NCBI GenBank assembly: GCA_947652615.1 | Contig: CANTDX010000029.1 | Location: 1 to 41,539 of the forward strand | Source of the DNA: an uncultured Dorea sp. | Lineage (GTDB): Bacteria; Bacillota; Clostridia; Lachnospirales; Lachnospiraceae | Length of the DNA stretch: 41,539 bases | Direction of reading: 5' to 3' | In this document: positions 1-6,314 of the stretch, in pieces | Layout of the letters: the number at the start of each line of letters is the position of its first letter | Position numbering within the stretch: position 1 is the first letter of the stretch | Position numbers and translations under genes: made by a program | The notes under the pieces: model-generated | The model's input: only the letters and a program-made list of their open reading frames with translations | Database searches by the model: none | Told to the model about the DNA's origin: nothing

Positions 1-342
1 ATCAAACTGCTTCTCTCCCTCCAGCTTATAGAGTGCCGTCATAACATCCATGGACATGGTCATCCCTCTGCGTTCCAAATGCGTACGCGAGAGGTTGTCC
101 CGTACGCACTGCATCGCCTTGGGATTCTTCTCTACGAATACCGCCTCCATGGCTCCCCTGCTCAGCGCCTCGATCCCAATCCCGCCGCTCCCGGCAAACA
201 AATCCAGGAATACACAATCGTACAGGTACGGTGCAAGCATATTAAACAACGTCTCTTTGATGCGGTCCGTCGTCGGTCTTGTATCCATGCCGTCCAATGA
301 TCTCAGTTGTATCCTCCTTGCACTTCCTGCAATCACTCTCAT
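1..342 (-). CDS. rsmD: 16S rRNA (guanine(966)-N2)-methyltransferase RsmD, N-terminal part
   Basis: This is the first 114 codons of the SAM-dependent enzyme that methylates G966 of 16S rRNA in the 30S subunit. The 3' part lies beyond the left edge of the window. The protein opens MRVIAGSARR, followed by RPTTDRIKETLFN and the SAM-binding motif FLDLFAGSGGIGIEALSRGA near residues 46-65, which are hallmarks of RsmD. The ATG at 340-342 is preceded on the minus strand by a purine-rich AAGGGGGG ribosome site. It is the most downstream member of a minus-strand set starting at the ABC-class ATPase 47 bp away. The missing catalytic NPPY motif should lie just outside the window. Confidence 0.93.
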   Translation of the reverse strand, partial: MRVIAGSARRIQLRSLDGMDTRPTTDRIKETLFNMLAPYLYDCVFLDLFAGSGGIGIEALSRGAMEAVFVEKNPKAMQCVRDNLSRTHLERRGMTMSMDVMTALYKLEGEKQFD

Positions 343-389
343 ACCACAATCCCCCCTTATTATCTGACATACGGTAAACTGGCCTGTTG

Positions 390-2099
390 TTATGAAGTTG
401 TTCCAAGGCGGCGGTAGCGGTTCAGGCAGGCGTAGATCTCCTGCTTCCTTGGCATCGCCAGATTCCCCGGAAGATAACTGCCGTCACACACGGCGCCAAG
501 CCCCTGGGCATCCATCTTCTTATATAATTCCTCGATGGTCTGCTTAAGAGTCTTCCTGCCGTCGAACACATCCTCCTCAAGATATTTCACAATATTACCA
601 AGAGAAGTAAGCTGTTCGCTATCCATCAACTGTTCCACATATCTCAGATCGATAGTCTCATGATTCAGCACTACGCCGTCTCTTCCCTGCGTCTTGATCT
701 TCACCCTTCCCTTATTCTTAAGTCCCGGATTCCTGCGGATCTTCCGGTCGAAGGACGGCTCTCCTGGTCCGTCCTTGGGAAGCTCAAGCCTGGGATAATC
801 CCTAGCCGCAGTCTTCGCGTGCTCCGTGATCTCTCTGGGCACGTACCGGTCCATCTGCACGATGGTATCCGCCACCTGAAAATATGCGCCGGAGCTTCCG
901 GCAACGATTACCGTCGAGATCCCAAACTGCTCATAGAGAGCCCGCACCCGCTCGATAAACGGGGTGATCGGCTCCATATCCCGGTGGATGACCCGCTGCA
1001 TCAGCTCGTCCCTCACCATGAAGTTCGTCGCGCTGGTATCTTCGTCGATCAGGAACACCTTCGCTCCCGCCTCCATACTCTCCACCACATTGGCGGCCTG
1101 AGATGTGCTTCCGCTCGCGTCCTCTGTATCAAATGCAACCGTGTCCTTCCCATTGGGGAGATCATTGATAAACATAGATATATCCGTATGCCTGATGCTG
1201 CGCCCGTCCTCCGCGCGGATCTTCATGGCAGCGGCATCCGTCACCACATATTCCCTCCCGTCTCCGGCGATATGCGGGTACACGCCTGACTCCAACGCCT
1301 TCAGAAGCGTGGATTTCCCATGATAGCCGCCGCCTACGATCAGGGTCACGCCCCTTGGGATACCCATCCCGCTCAAAGCTCCCTTATAGGGAAGCTCCAT
1401 GGTCACCTCCATGGATTGGGGAGATACGAAAGGCACGGCCCCCTTCATAGGACGCTGGGACACGCCGGACTCTCTGGGGAGAATGGCTCCGTTGGCGACA
1501 AACGCAACAAGGCCCATAGTCTCTAATTGCTCCCGGATATATGCCTGATCCTCCGATAATTCCATTACCCTCTGGATCTTCTTCTTATCGAGCCTTCCGT
1601 AAAAGAGTGCACGTTCCACACAGGAAGGCAGGAAATCATACAGGATCTTCTTAAGCTCCCGCGCGTTGATCGTCCGCCCGTTGGCAGGAAACCCCACTTC
1701 GAATCTAACCGTTACATCTCCGGATGAGGGATTGATCTCACACGCCGTCCGTTCCAGGATCTCCTGGGAACATCTGGTCACGCTGATGATCCCGCTCTTG
1801 CCGGAACCCTTCGCCTGGAAGGAATACTGCTGGATCTGATTCCAGAAATTACGGGTCAGCTCGTCCTGCAGCGCAACCCGCTTATGCTTGTTGTCAAATA
1901 ATTCTTTCGGAAAACCTGCCGTCCGCCCGGGAACCCGGACACTTAATTTGGACGGGGCGGCAAAGGGATCTCCCTGTACGTGGTCAATGGACAAGACGTA
2001 TCTGCCAAATTGATATACGCCCCTCGTATCCTTGTAAGCCGGATATCCTCTGTGGTCGATCCGGTCTAATAACTGTTTTAAATCTTCTGATGTCTTCAT
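390..2099 (-). CDS. ABC-class ATPase (COG3044 / PF09818 type)
   Basis: The product is a 569-aa soluble protein of the family annotated as predicted ATPase of the ABC class. The N-terminal half carries the family-specific region (LLDRIDHRGYPAYKDTRG at the start). A Walker A-like motif, GGGYHGKST, follows near residue 255, and a Walker B-like stretch, VFLIDEDTSATNFM, near residue 350. The C-terminal region (RNPGLKNKGRVKIKTQGRD) is also typical. No membrane segments are seen, so it is unlikely to be a transporter ATPase. The cellular role of the family is not established. The gene lies between rsmD and the deacylase gene, co-oriented, with 67 bp before it. Family assignment is confident; function is unknown. 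Confidence 0.85.
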   Translation of the reverse strand: MKTSEDLKQLLDRIDHRGYPAYKDTRGVYQFGRYVLSIDHVQGDPFAAPSKLSVRVPGRTAGFPKELFDNKHKRVALQDELTRNFWNQIQQYSFQAKGSGKSGIISVTRCSQEILERTACEINPSSGDVTVRFEVGFPANGRTINARELKKILYDFLPSCVERALFYGRLDKKKIQRVMELSEDQAYIREQLETMGLVAFVANGAILPRESGVSQRPMKGAVPFVSPQSMEVTMELPYKGALSGMGIPRGVTLIVGGGYHGKSTLLKALESGVYPHIAGDGREYVVTDAAAMKIRAEDGRSIRHTDISMFINDLPNGKDTVAFDTEDASGSTSQAANVVESMEAGAKVFLIDEDTSATNFMVRDELMQRVIHRDMEPITPFIERVRALYEQFGISTVIVAGSSGAYFQVADTIVQMDRYVPREITEHAKTAARDYPRLELPKDGPGEPSFDRKIRRNPGLKNKGRVKIKTQGRDGVVLNHETIDLRYVEQLMDSEQLTSLGNIVKYLEEDVFDGRKTLKQTIEELYKKMDAQGLGAVCDGSYLPGNLAMPRKQEIYACLNRYRRLGTTS

Positions 2100-2166
2100 A
2101 TTCTGTCTTATACTCCCTGTCTGTTCTTAAATTATCTTCCTTATATCTGCCGATATCATCCCGCCG

Positions 2167-2703
2167 TTATAACGCTACGATCCTTGCCCTGTGGTGGATC
2201 GCCGGGAGGAACTTATTCAGCAGATCCTTCGTCCTGAACTTCAAATGGCTGGTATTGATCCCCGGATTGCATCCGAACCACTCCGCCTCCGCCACTTCCT
2301 TGTCCACAATCACCTGCACATAATCGTCCTCATCCGTCAGAAGCCCTGCCACGCTGGCAGACCCGGGTGTGGTCCCCAGGTGTTCCATCATCTTCTCCGG
2401 CGGCGCGAATGACATATGGGATACGCCGAGCTTCTTGCTGAATGCGGCAGTATCGAACGCCTTGTCGGCCGGCATCACGAGCAGAAAGAAGGTTGTCTTC
2501 TTCTGGTTGCACAAGAATACATTCTTCCGGATCTCGGTACCAATAGCCTTGTCGATGGCCGCACACTCTTCCATTGACGCGGCAGGATCATTGTCCACCT
2601 GTTCATAGGGTATCTTTAATTTATCTAATGTCTCATACATCTTCCGCTCTAACGGCATCCGCTCATCAGTCGGCGCCGAGGTTCTGATCTCACTGATATA
2701 CAT
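2167..2703 (-). CDS. YbaK/ProXp-type aminoacyl-tRNA deacylase (prolyl-tRNA synthetase-associated domain)
   Basis: This 178-aa protein belongs to the YbaK/ProX editing-domain superfamily, whose members hydrolyse mischarged tRNAs such as Ala-tRNA(Pro) in trans. Visible family features are the start of the editing fold (LDKLKIPYEQVDNDPA), the segment KNVFLCNQKKTTFFLLVMPADK, and a C-terminal WFGCNPGINTSHLKF region. The lysine in KNVFL corresponds to the conserved catalytic-region lysine of the superfamily. The ATG at 2703 was chosen because GGAGG lies 9 nt upstream. An upstream in-frame GTG would place the start inside the 5' hairpin. A near-consensus promoter and leader hairpin precede it. The exact tRNA substrate cannot be told from sequence. 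Confidence 0.85.
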   Translation of the reverse strand: MYISEIRTSAPTDERMPLERKMYETLDKLKIPYEQVDNDPAASMEECAAIDKAIGTEIRKNVFLCNQKKTTFFLLVMPADKAFDTAAFSKKLGVSHMSFAPPEKMMEHLGTTPGSASVAGLLTDEDDYVQVIVDKEVAEAEWFGCNPGINTSHLKFRTKDLLNKFLPAIHHRARIVAL

Positions 2704-2737
2704 AGCTTTTATCCTCCACTTTATAGCGTTCTCATGC

Positions 2738-2782
2738 TTATGATACACGAATTGCTCTGTGCTTCGTACGCTTGTATCATAA
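2738..2782 (-). repeat. Inverted repeat in the 5' leader of the deacylase gene
   Basis: Perfect 9-bp arms TTATGATAC (2738-2746) and GTATCATAA (2774-2782) flank an interior with a second short pair, ACGAA/TTCGT. The outer 3' arm touches the -10 box, so only part of the stem would be transcribed. It could be an operator or a short leader structure. No U-run follows, so it is not a typical terminator. Confidence 0.5.
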
Positions 2783-2810
2783 TTATACCGAATTCACGAA
2801 GTCTTTGCAA
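2782..2810 (-). promoter_or_regulatory. SigA-type promoter of the deacylase gene
   Basis: On the minus strand TTGCAA (2805-2810) is separated by 17 bp from TATAAT (2782-2787). The predicted transcript would begin at about 2775 and give a leader of about 70 nt before the deacylase ATG. It faces left, and no other gene lies between it and the deacylase gene. Confidence 0.75.
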
Positions 2811-2859
2811 GATAAGAATCTGTGATAAGAAACTTGCGTTAAGAAACTGTTAAGATGAC

Positions 2860-3070
2860 ATGACAGCCACTTTTCTGCTCCCCTTTGCCATGGGCGCTTG
2901 TCAGGCGGTTGGAGGCAATATCGTCAGGGATGCATTTGGAGTCGTCGCCATGGCAGCTATGACTCTGTTGATCGCCGTCCAGATCCAGGAAACAGGAAAT
3001 GGCCGAACCGGCGACAATCTCTGCCTCCTATCTTGATATTCTGGCAGATGATGATATTATAGAGTTGTAG
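2860..3070 (+). pseudogene. Degraded C-terminal fragment of a DUF1538-type membrane protein
   Basis: The plus strand encodes an opening fragment, FLLPFAMGACQAVGGN, then DAFGVVAMAAMTLLIAVQ. This matches my recollection of the conserved end of DUF1538 proteins (GG-N-x-DAFG-VVA-M-xT-LI). The frame then shifts by one near 2999 and continues as MAEPATISASYLDILADDDIIEL before a TAG at 3068-3070; that acidic IIEL-like tail is also usual in the family. Everything upstream of about residue 400 of a normal protein is absent. It is therefore a 5'-truncated, frameshifted relic. The family call is from memory of conserved motifs, not a search. Confidence 0.55.
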
Positions 3071-3089
3071 AAAGGGAAGGGATTTTTTA

Positions 3090-3185
3090 ATGAACACAGT
3101 CTACATGCCAGGCATCATTACCAACAGGGGGATGCGGGACAAATTCATACAATTTTTCAAGCTGCACAAGGAGGACGCGCAATGA
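3090..3185 (+). pseudogene. 31-codon ORF, possible N-terminal remnant of a P-II-like protein; overlaps maf start
   Basis: A short frame starts at ATG 3090 after an AAAGGGAAGGGA ribosome site. It ends with a TGA at 3183-3185 that overlaps the maf ATG in an ATGA arrangement. The peptide contains IITNRGMRDKFIQFFKLHK, which resembles the start of P-II-family regulators (IVNRG-x-DKV-x-FF-x-H) that often follow DUF1538 genes. The maf ribosome site AAGGAGG lies inside it. It may be a relic now serving as a translated leader that couples to maf. Expression is unproven, and the similarity is weak because the peptide is short. Confidence 0.35.
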
Positions 3186-3772
3186 GATATATACTTGCAT
3201 CTTCTTCCCCAAGGAGGAAGGAATTATTAGAACAGGCGGGATTTACATTCGATATCATTCCCTCTGCTGTCGAGGAAACGATCACAAAGACAGAACCGTC
3301 AGAGATCGTGATGGAGCTGGCAGCCAGGAAAGCGGAAGATGTCTTCTGCCGTCACGGGCAGCAGGACTGCGTCGTGATCGGCGCGGACACAATCGTCGTA
3401 TACCGGGATGAGATTCTGGGAAAGCCTGCAGACAAGGCCGAGGCCTATGATATGCTGTCGATGCTCGCAGACCGGACACACCAGGTCTATACAGGGGTAT
3501 CTCTGGTCATTTCCAAAAAGGGACAGGTGCATACCCGGACATTCTGCGAATCGACCGACGTCACCTTCTGTCCCATCTGCAAGGAAGATCTTCATGCTTA
3601 TGTAGAGAGCGGCGATCCCCTCGATAAAGCAGGGGCTTACGGGATCCAGGGCCCCTTCGCCGTCCATGTAAAATGTATCCACGGAGATTATCACAACGTG
3701 GTAGGACTTCCGCTCTGCCGGCTCTATCAGGAATTGCTTACGGAATACGCATCGCCTCTGTCGGAGCGGTAA
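3182..3772 (+). CDS. maf: Maf family nucleoside triphosphate pyrophosphatase
   Basis: The protein has 196 aa, the usual length for Maf/YhdE enzymes, which hydrolyse dTTP/UTP or modified nucleotides and so keep them out of nucleic acids. The N-terminal motif LASSSPRRKELL at residues 5-16, the central IGADTIV with its catalytic Asp, and the downstream KPADKAEAYDML and YTGV segments are all present. The ATG follows AAGGAGG with 7 nt spacing. The last ~16 codons and the stop lie in a 109-bp segment that is repeated about 1 kb downstream, next to the unrecognised minus-strand gene. It is one of the few plus-strand genes in the window. Confidence 0.95.
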   Translation: MRYILASSSPRRKELLEQAGFTFDIIPSAVEETITKTEPSEIVMELAARKAEDVFCRHGQQDCVVIGADTIVVYRDEILGKPADKAEAYDMLSMLADRTHQVYTGVSLVISKKGQVHTRTFCESTDVTFCPICKEDLHAYVESGDPLDKAGAYGIQGPFAVHVKCIHGDYHNVVGLPLCRLYQELLTEYASPLSER

Positions 3773-3825
3773 GAATAGCGGTTTTTCAGATCCTTTAAAG
3801 CCCTTGCTCTCTTGCAGGGGCTCTT
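3717..3825. repeat. 109-bp direct repeat, copy A (maf side)
   Basis: This copy contains the maf C-terminal codons, its stop and the following hairpin. It matches copy B (4739-4847) at 105 of 109 positions by my count. Read on the minus strand it also encodes the last 32 residues of the 279-aa gene, starting KSPCKRARALK and ending SVSNS-stop. Here they are detached from that gene, with in-frame stops just upstream, so this part is a relic. Confidence 0.9.
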
Positions 3826-3828
3826 TTC
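3799..3828 (+). terminator. Rho-independent terminator of maf
   Basis: A 9-bp stem, AGCCCTTGC / GCAGGGGCT, has a six-base loop (TCTCTT) and is followed by CTTTTCT. It sits 27 bp after the maf stop. Read in the opposite direction it lies about 35 bp beyond the KilA-N gene stop and could also slow that transcript, though the U-run is poorer on that side. Confidence 0.7.
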
Positions 3829-3860
3829 TCCAATTCCTTCTCATTAATTTTAATATTTGT

Positions 3861-4697
3861 TCAATCAATTAATTTTATCTGTTCTGCTGTATTAAGAATA
3901 TTTAACTGATACTCTGCAATTTCTTTCAATATGTGGAATCTTTCTATCTTACTCCTACCCTCACGAATCATTTGCGCATTATGTGTTTCCAAGTTAGATA
4001 GGACTGTCAATTCATTGATCGTAGCAAAATCTCTTACATTATTCTTTTTTGCCAATTCAGGATTTTCACTCCTCCATGCCTTCGCAGTAAAACCAAATAA
4101 TGCGACATTCAAGATATCTGCTTCTTCTGCATACGCAAGCCATTCTAAATTTTCCTTATAATTTCTTGTCGGAATCAAATAATTTTTAATGGCATTTGTT
4201 TGAATCAGATAATTATTTTTAGATAAAAATCTTTTTGCGTTCCATTCTATTTTTCTCGCATCATTCTCAGCTTCTTTCAATCTCTGAAATTCTTTTATCA
4301 GATATAATTTGAAGACCGGACTAATTGCCGAAGCGAATTCAAATGCAATATCTTTATGTGCATATGTTCCGCCATATTTTCCGCGTTTTACAAATAACCC
4401 TATAGCCGCTGTCTCCTCAATCCATTCTGTAACACTCAACACAAATGTATGTAAACCCGCCTCACTTTTAAAGTGGTCGAATTCGACCACTTTAAATGCA
4501 GGATTATATATCTGCTCCCATGTACCCAAAAACTCCAATGTAGATCTATTTCGCATCCAATTTTTTACAACGTCTGCTCCTCTGGATTCACCAACTTTAG
4601 CTTTTGCAATATCGGTTATACAGATATAATCATCAAAATTTTCCTCAGAAATAGTAATATTAATGTTTTGTACCACAATTACTTTATTTTTTGACAT
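3861..4697 (-). CDS. KilA-N domain-containing protein
   Basis: This 278-aa protein carries an N-terminal KilA-N domain (about residues 10-145), a putative DNA-binding fold common in phages, large DNA viruses and bacterial accessory loci. Diagnostic segments are the ITDIAKAK opening, WEQIYNP, EAGLHTFVLSVTEWIEETAAIGLF and GGTYAHKDIAFEFASAISPVFKLYLIKEFQRLK. The C-terminal part is helical and of unknown role. The ATG follows AGGAGGGAAAGA. The gene and its immediate flanks are visibly more AT-rich than maf. It sits precisely between two 109-bp direct repeats, 51 bp downstream of and co-oriented with the 279-aa gene, so it may be read from that gene's promoter. I saw no integrase or transposase nearby. 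The biochemical role is unknown. Confidence 0.9.
   Translation of the reverse strand: MSKNKVIVVQNINITISEENFDDYICITDIAKAKVGESRGADVVKNWMRNRSTLEFLGTWEQIYNPAFKVVEFDHFKSEAGLHTFVLSVTEWIEETAAIGLFVKRGKYGGTYAHKDIAFEFASAISPVFKLYLIKEFQRLKEAENDARKIEWNAKRFLSKNNYLIQTNAIKNYLIPTRNYKENLEWLAYAEEADILNVALFGFTAKAWRSENPELAKKNNVRDFATINELTVLSNLETHNAQMIREGRSKIERFHILKEIAEYQLNILNTAEQIKLID
4467..4496. repeat. 30-bp perfect palindrome inside the KilA-N gene
   Basis: The half-site TTTAAAGTGGTCGAA is followed directly by its exact reverse complement with no spacer. It encodes the FKVVEFDHFK stretch of the KilA-N domain on the minus strand. Confidence 0.95.
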
Positions 4698-4738
4698 TCT
4701 TTCCCTCCTGTATATCGGTCCCTTCTATCTCCCTCTTT

Positions 4739-4847
4739 GCCGGTTCTGTCAGGAATTGCTTACGGAATACGCATCGCCTCTGTCGGAGCGGTAGGAATAG
4801 CGGTTTTTCAGATCTTTTAAAGCCCTTGCTCTCTTGCAGGGGCTCTT
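4739..4847. repeat. 109-bp direct repeat, copy B (279-aa gene side)
   Basis: This is the second copy of the maf/279-aa gene junction. It differs from copy A at four positions. The two differences inside the minus-strand gene are synonymous in that gene. The two outside it change the former maf frame (Leu to Phe, Tyr to Cys). So here only the minus-strand reading seems to be maintained. The hairpin is kept, but the T-run after it is lost. Confidence 0.9.
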
Positions 4848-5588
4848 CCATCCGTCGGCAATCTGCCGCCTCAGATCCGAATCATAGAGCCTTGGAGGCT
4901 CAATGTCCAATCTTTGATGGACCTCATCATTCTTAGATGCATAGTTGAAAGATTCCGTATCCATAATCTGCCTTTGCGCCGCTTCCCAGGCATCTTGGCC
5001 CTGCTTAAGATATTTCTGCCGGTAATATTCTATATCACTGATGATTCTTCCATGCACATCTTCTTCCAACACATTCCACTGACTTACAAACGAACCATTC
5101 CTGTCAATGATAAATTCAGAATGAAAATCTGGAGTGAGCCTTTTTTTATTTTCACGCCCTCTCTGGTATTCACGGTAAGACGAACTGCCTGGATATTTGT
5201 TGTGAAGTCTTGCCGGTTCTCTAAGGAGCTTGCGTCCGCCAAGTCCCCCTCGTCCGATATCCGTCTGAACATATGTCATAAGCGCCTCTTCATCGGTCAT
5301 TCCATTTCTTTTGAAAAATTTGCGGATATACGCAATGTTATGCCGGTCAATATACATCCGGAACTGATGGATCATCCGCGCTTCGGCCTCGCTTACCTCT
5401 CTTAAGCCAGTCTCACCGTATGCTTCTTGTACACATTCCGCAAAGTCCTGGAATATCTTTCCGTGGGGCGGAATACTCTCTCCGACACAGAATCCCTTCC
5501 CAAGCTGTAGCATCCCATTCTCATCAATAAATCCGCCCATTCCTCTGATTATATCCAGGATCCCGGTAGATTCTGCCTGTATTCCCAT
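4749..5588 (-). CDS. Unrecognised 279-aa soluble protein (possibly DUF3114-like)
   Basis: I do not recognise this protein with certainty. It is soluble, without signal peptide or membrane segments, and rich in charged residues. Notable stretches are the start MGIQAESTGILDIIRGMGGF, a central YIDRHNIAYIRKFFKRNGMTDEEALMTYVQTDIGRGGLGGRKLL, and a very basic C-terminus. The middle recalls DUF3114 proteins of streptococci, but that is from memory only. The ATG at 5588 follows AAGGTG. Its last 32 codons lie in direct-repeat copy B and are duplicated at copy A. In the ancestral arrangement its 3' end would have overlapped the maf stop codon head-on. The KilA-N gene follows 51 bp downstream in the same direction. 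Confidence 0.8.
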   Translation of the reverse strand: MGIQAESTGILDIIRGMGGFIDENGMLQLGKGFCVGESIPPHGKIFQDFAECVQEAYGETGLREVSEAEARMIHQFRMYIDRHNIAYIRKFFKRNGMTDEEALMTYVQTDIGRGGLGGRKLLREPARLHNKYPGSSSYREYQRGRENKKRLTPDFHSEFIIDRNGSFVSQWNVLEEDVHGRIISDIEYYRQKYLKQGQDAWEAAQRQIMDTESFNYASKNDEVHQRLDIEPPRLYDSDLRRQIADGWKSPCKRARALKDLKNRYSYRSDRGDAYSVSNS

Positions 5589-5681
5589 ACCAAAACACCT
5601 TCTCTGCTTTTATGTCTATCATACTATATTCAGGAAATGCTTTTGAGTGCGTAGTATTATTCCTTTCTAGGACTACTATTC

Positions 5682-5900
5682 TCAATTCCACGAGATGCAA
5701 TACTCCTTAAATAATTGCTTCTGATATTCTCTACTCCTGACCGCCCTCGCCAATTCATCATATCTCTTCTCAGTGCTCAACAGATTATTCAAATTATTGT
5801 TTTTCCTCTTGGTAATTTCCCAGAAATTAGGGATGCTTTTTTTAATACTGATGAAACCGAATAAATCTTGGAGATCATGATAATCTCTCCGAAATGTCAT
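5682..5900 (-). CDS. Hypothetical 72-aa protein or gene fragment
   Basis: The frame encodes a basic, hydrophilic 72-aa peptide with an asparagine run (RKNNNLNNLL) and a C-terminal SREYQKQLFKEYCISWN. The latter vaguely recalls the segment just before the Cys motif of some HNH nucleases. There is no good ribosome site before the ATG and no detectable promoter. It lies 93 bp upstream of the 279-aa gene in the same direction. It could be a real small gene, the stump of a larger decayed one, or chance. Confidence 0.3.
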   Translation of the reverse strand: MTFRRDYHDLQDLFGFISIKKSIPNFWEITKRKNNNLNNLLSTEKRYDELARAVRSREYQKQLFKEYCISWN

Positions 5901-5956
5901 CTGTGAAATTATTTTAAAACATTTGCTCTATAATGTCAAGTGCTTGAAAAATAACA

Positions 5957-5989
5957 TCAAAAAATAGAGCACCCTTCCAGGCACTCTAT
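5957..5989 (-). terminator. Terminator after rpsU
   Basis: On the minus strand a 10-bp stem, ATAGAGTGCC / GGGTGCTCTAT (two G-U pairs), is followed by TTTTTTG. It lies 16 bp beyond the rpsU stop codon. Confidence 0.8.
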
Positions 5990-6004
5990 CCATTGCACAC
6001 ATTA

Positions 6005-6181
6005 TTAGTTATACTTACGTTTTCTAGCTGCTTCAGACTTTTTCTTACGTCTCACGCTCGGCTTCTCGTAGTGTTCTCTCTTACGAATCTCCTGCTGGAT
6101 ACCAGCCTTCGCACAGTTTCTTTTGAATCTGCGTAAAGCGCTATCTAACGTCTCGTTTTCTTTAACGATTACATTTGACAT
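6005..6181 (-). CDS. rpsU: 30S ribosomal protein bS21
   Basis: This 58-aa, strongly basic protein is the small-subunit protein S21, located near the anti-Shine-Dalgarno region of 16S rRNA. It opens [21 protein letters not shown], continues with the conserved [22 protein letters not shown], and ends in RKRKYN, which is the standard Firmicutes form and length. The ATG at 6181 is preceded by AGGTG and by a stronger GGAGG further up. An in-frame upstream extension would add 23 non-homologous residues and is rejected. It is monocistronic, with its own promoter at 6259-6286 and its own terminator. Confidence 0.97.
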   Translation of the reverse strand: MSNVIVKENETLDSALRRFKRNCAKAGIQQEIRKREHYEKPSVRRKKKSEAARKRKYN

Positions 6182-6258
6182 AGTCTCACACCTAACCTCC
6201 CTCCAGCCTATATTGTGCATTATACGACTGTTCGGGTATTTTTCTTGCACTACATAAG

Positions 6259-6286
6259 ATTATAACACATATTTCCATTACGTCAA
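6259..6286 (-). promoter_or_regulatory. SigA-type promoter of rpsU
   Basis: On the minus strand TTGACG (6281-6286) is followed after 16 bp by TATAAT (6259-6264). It is about 75 bp upstream of the rpsU ATG. Confidence 0.8.
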
Positions 6287-6314
6287 TATTTTTTTCAGTA
6301 TATCTTTGATAAAT

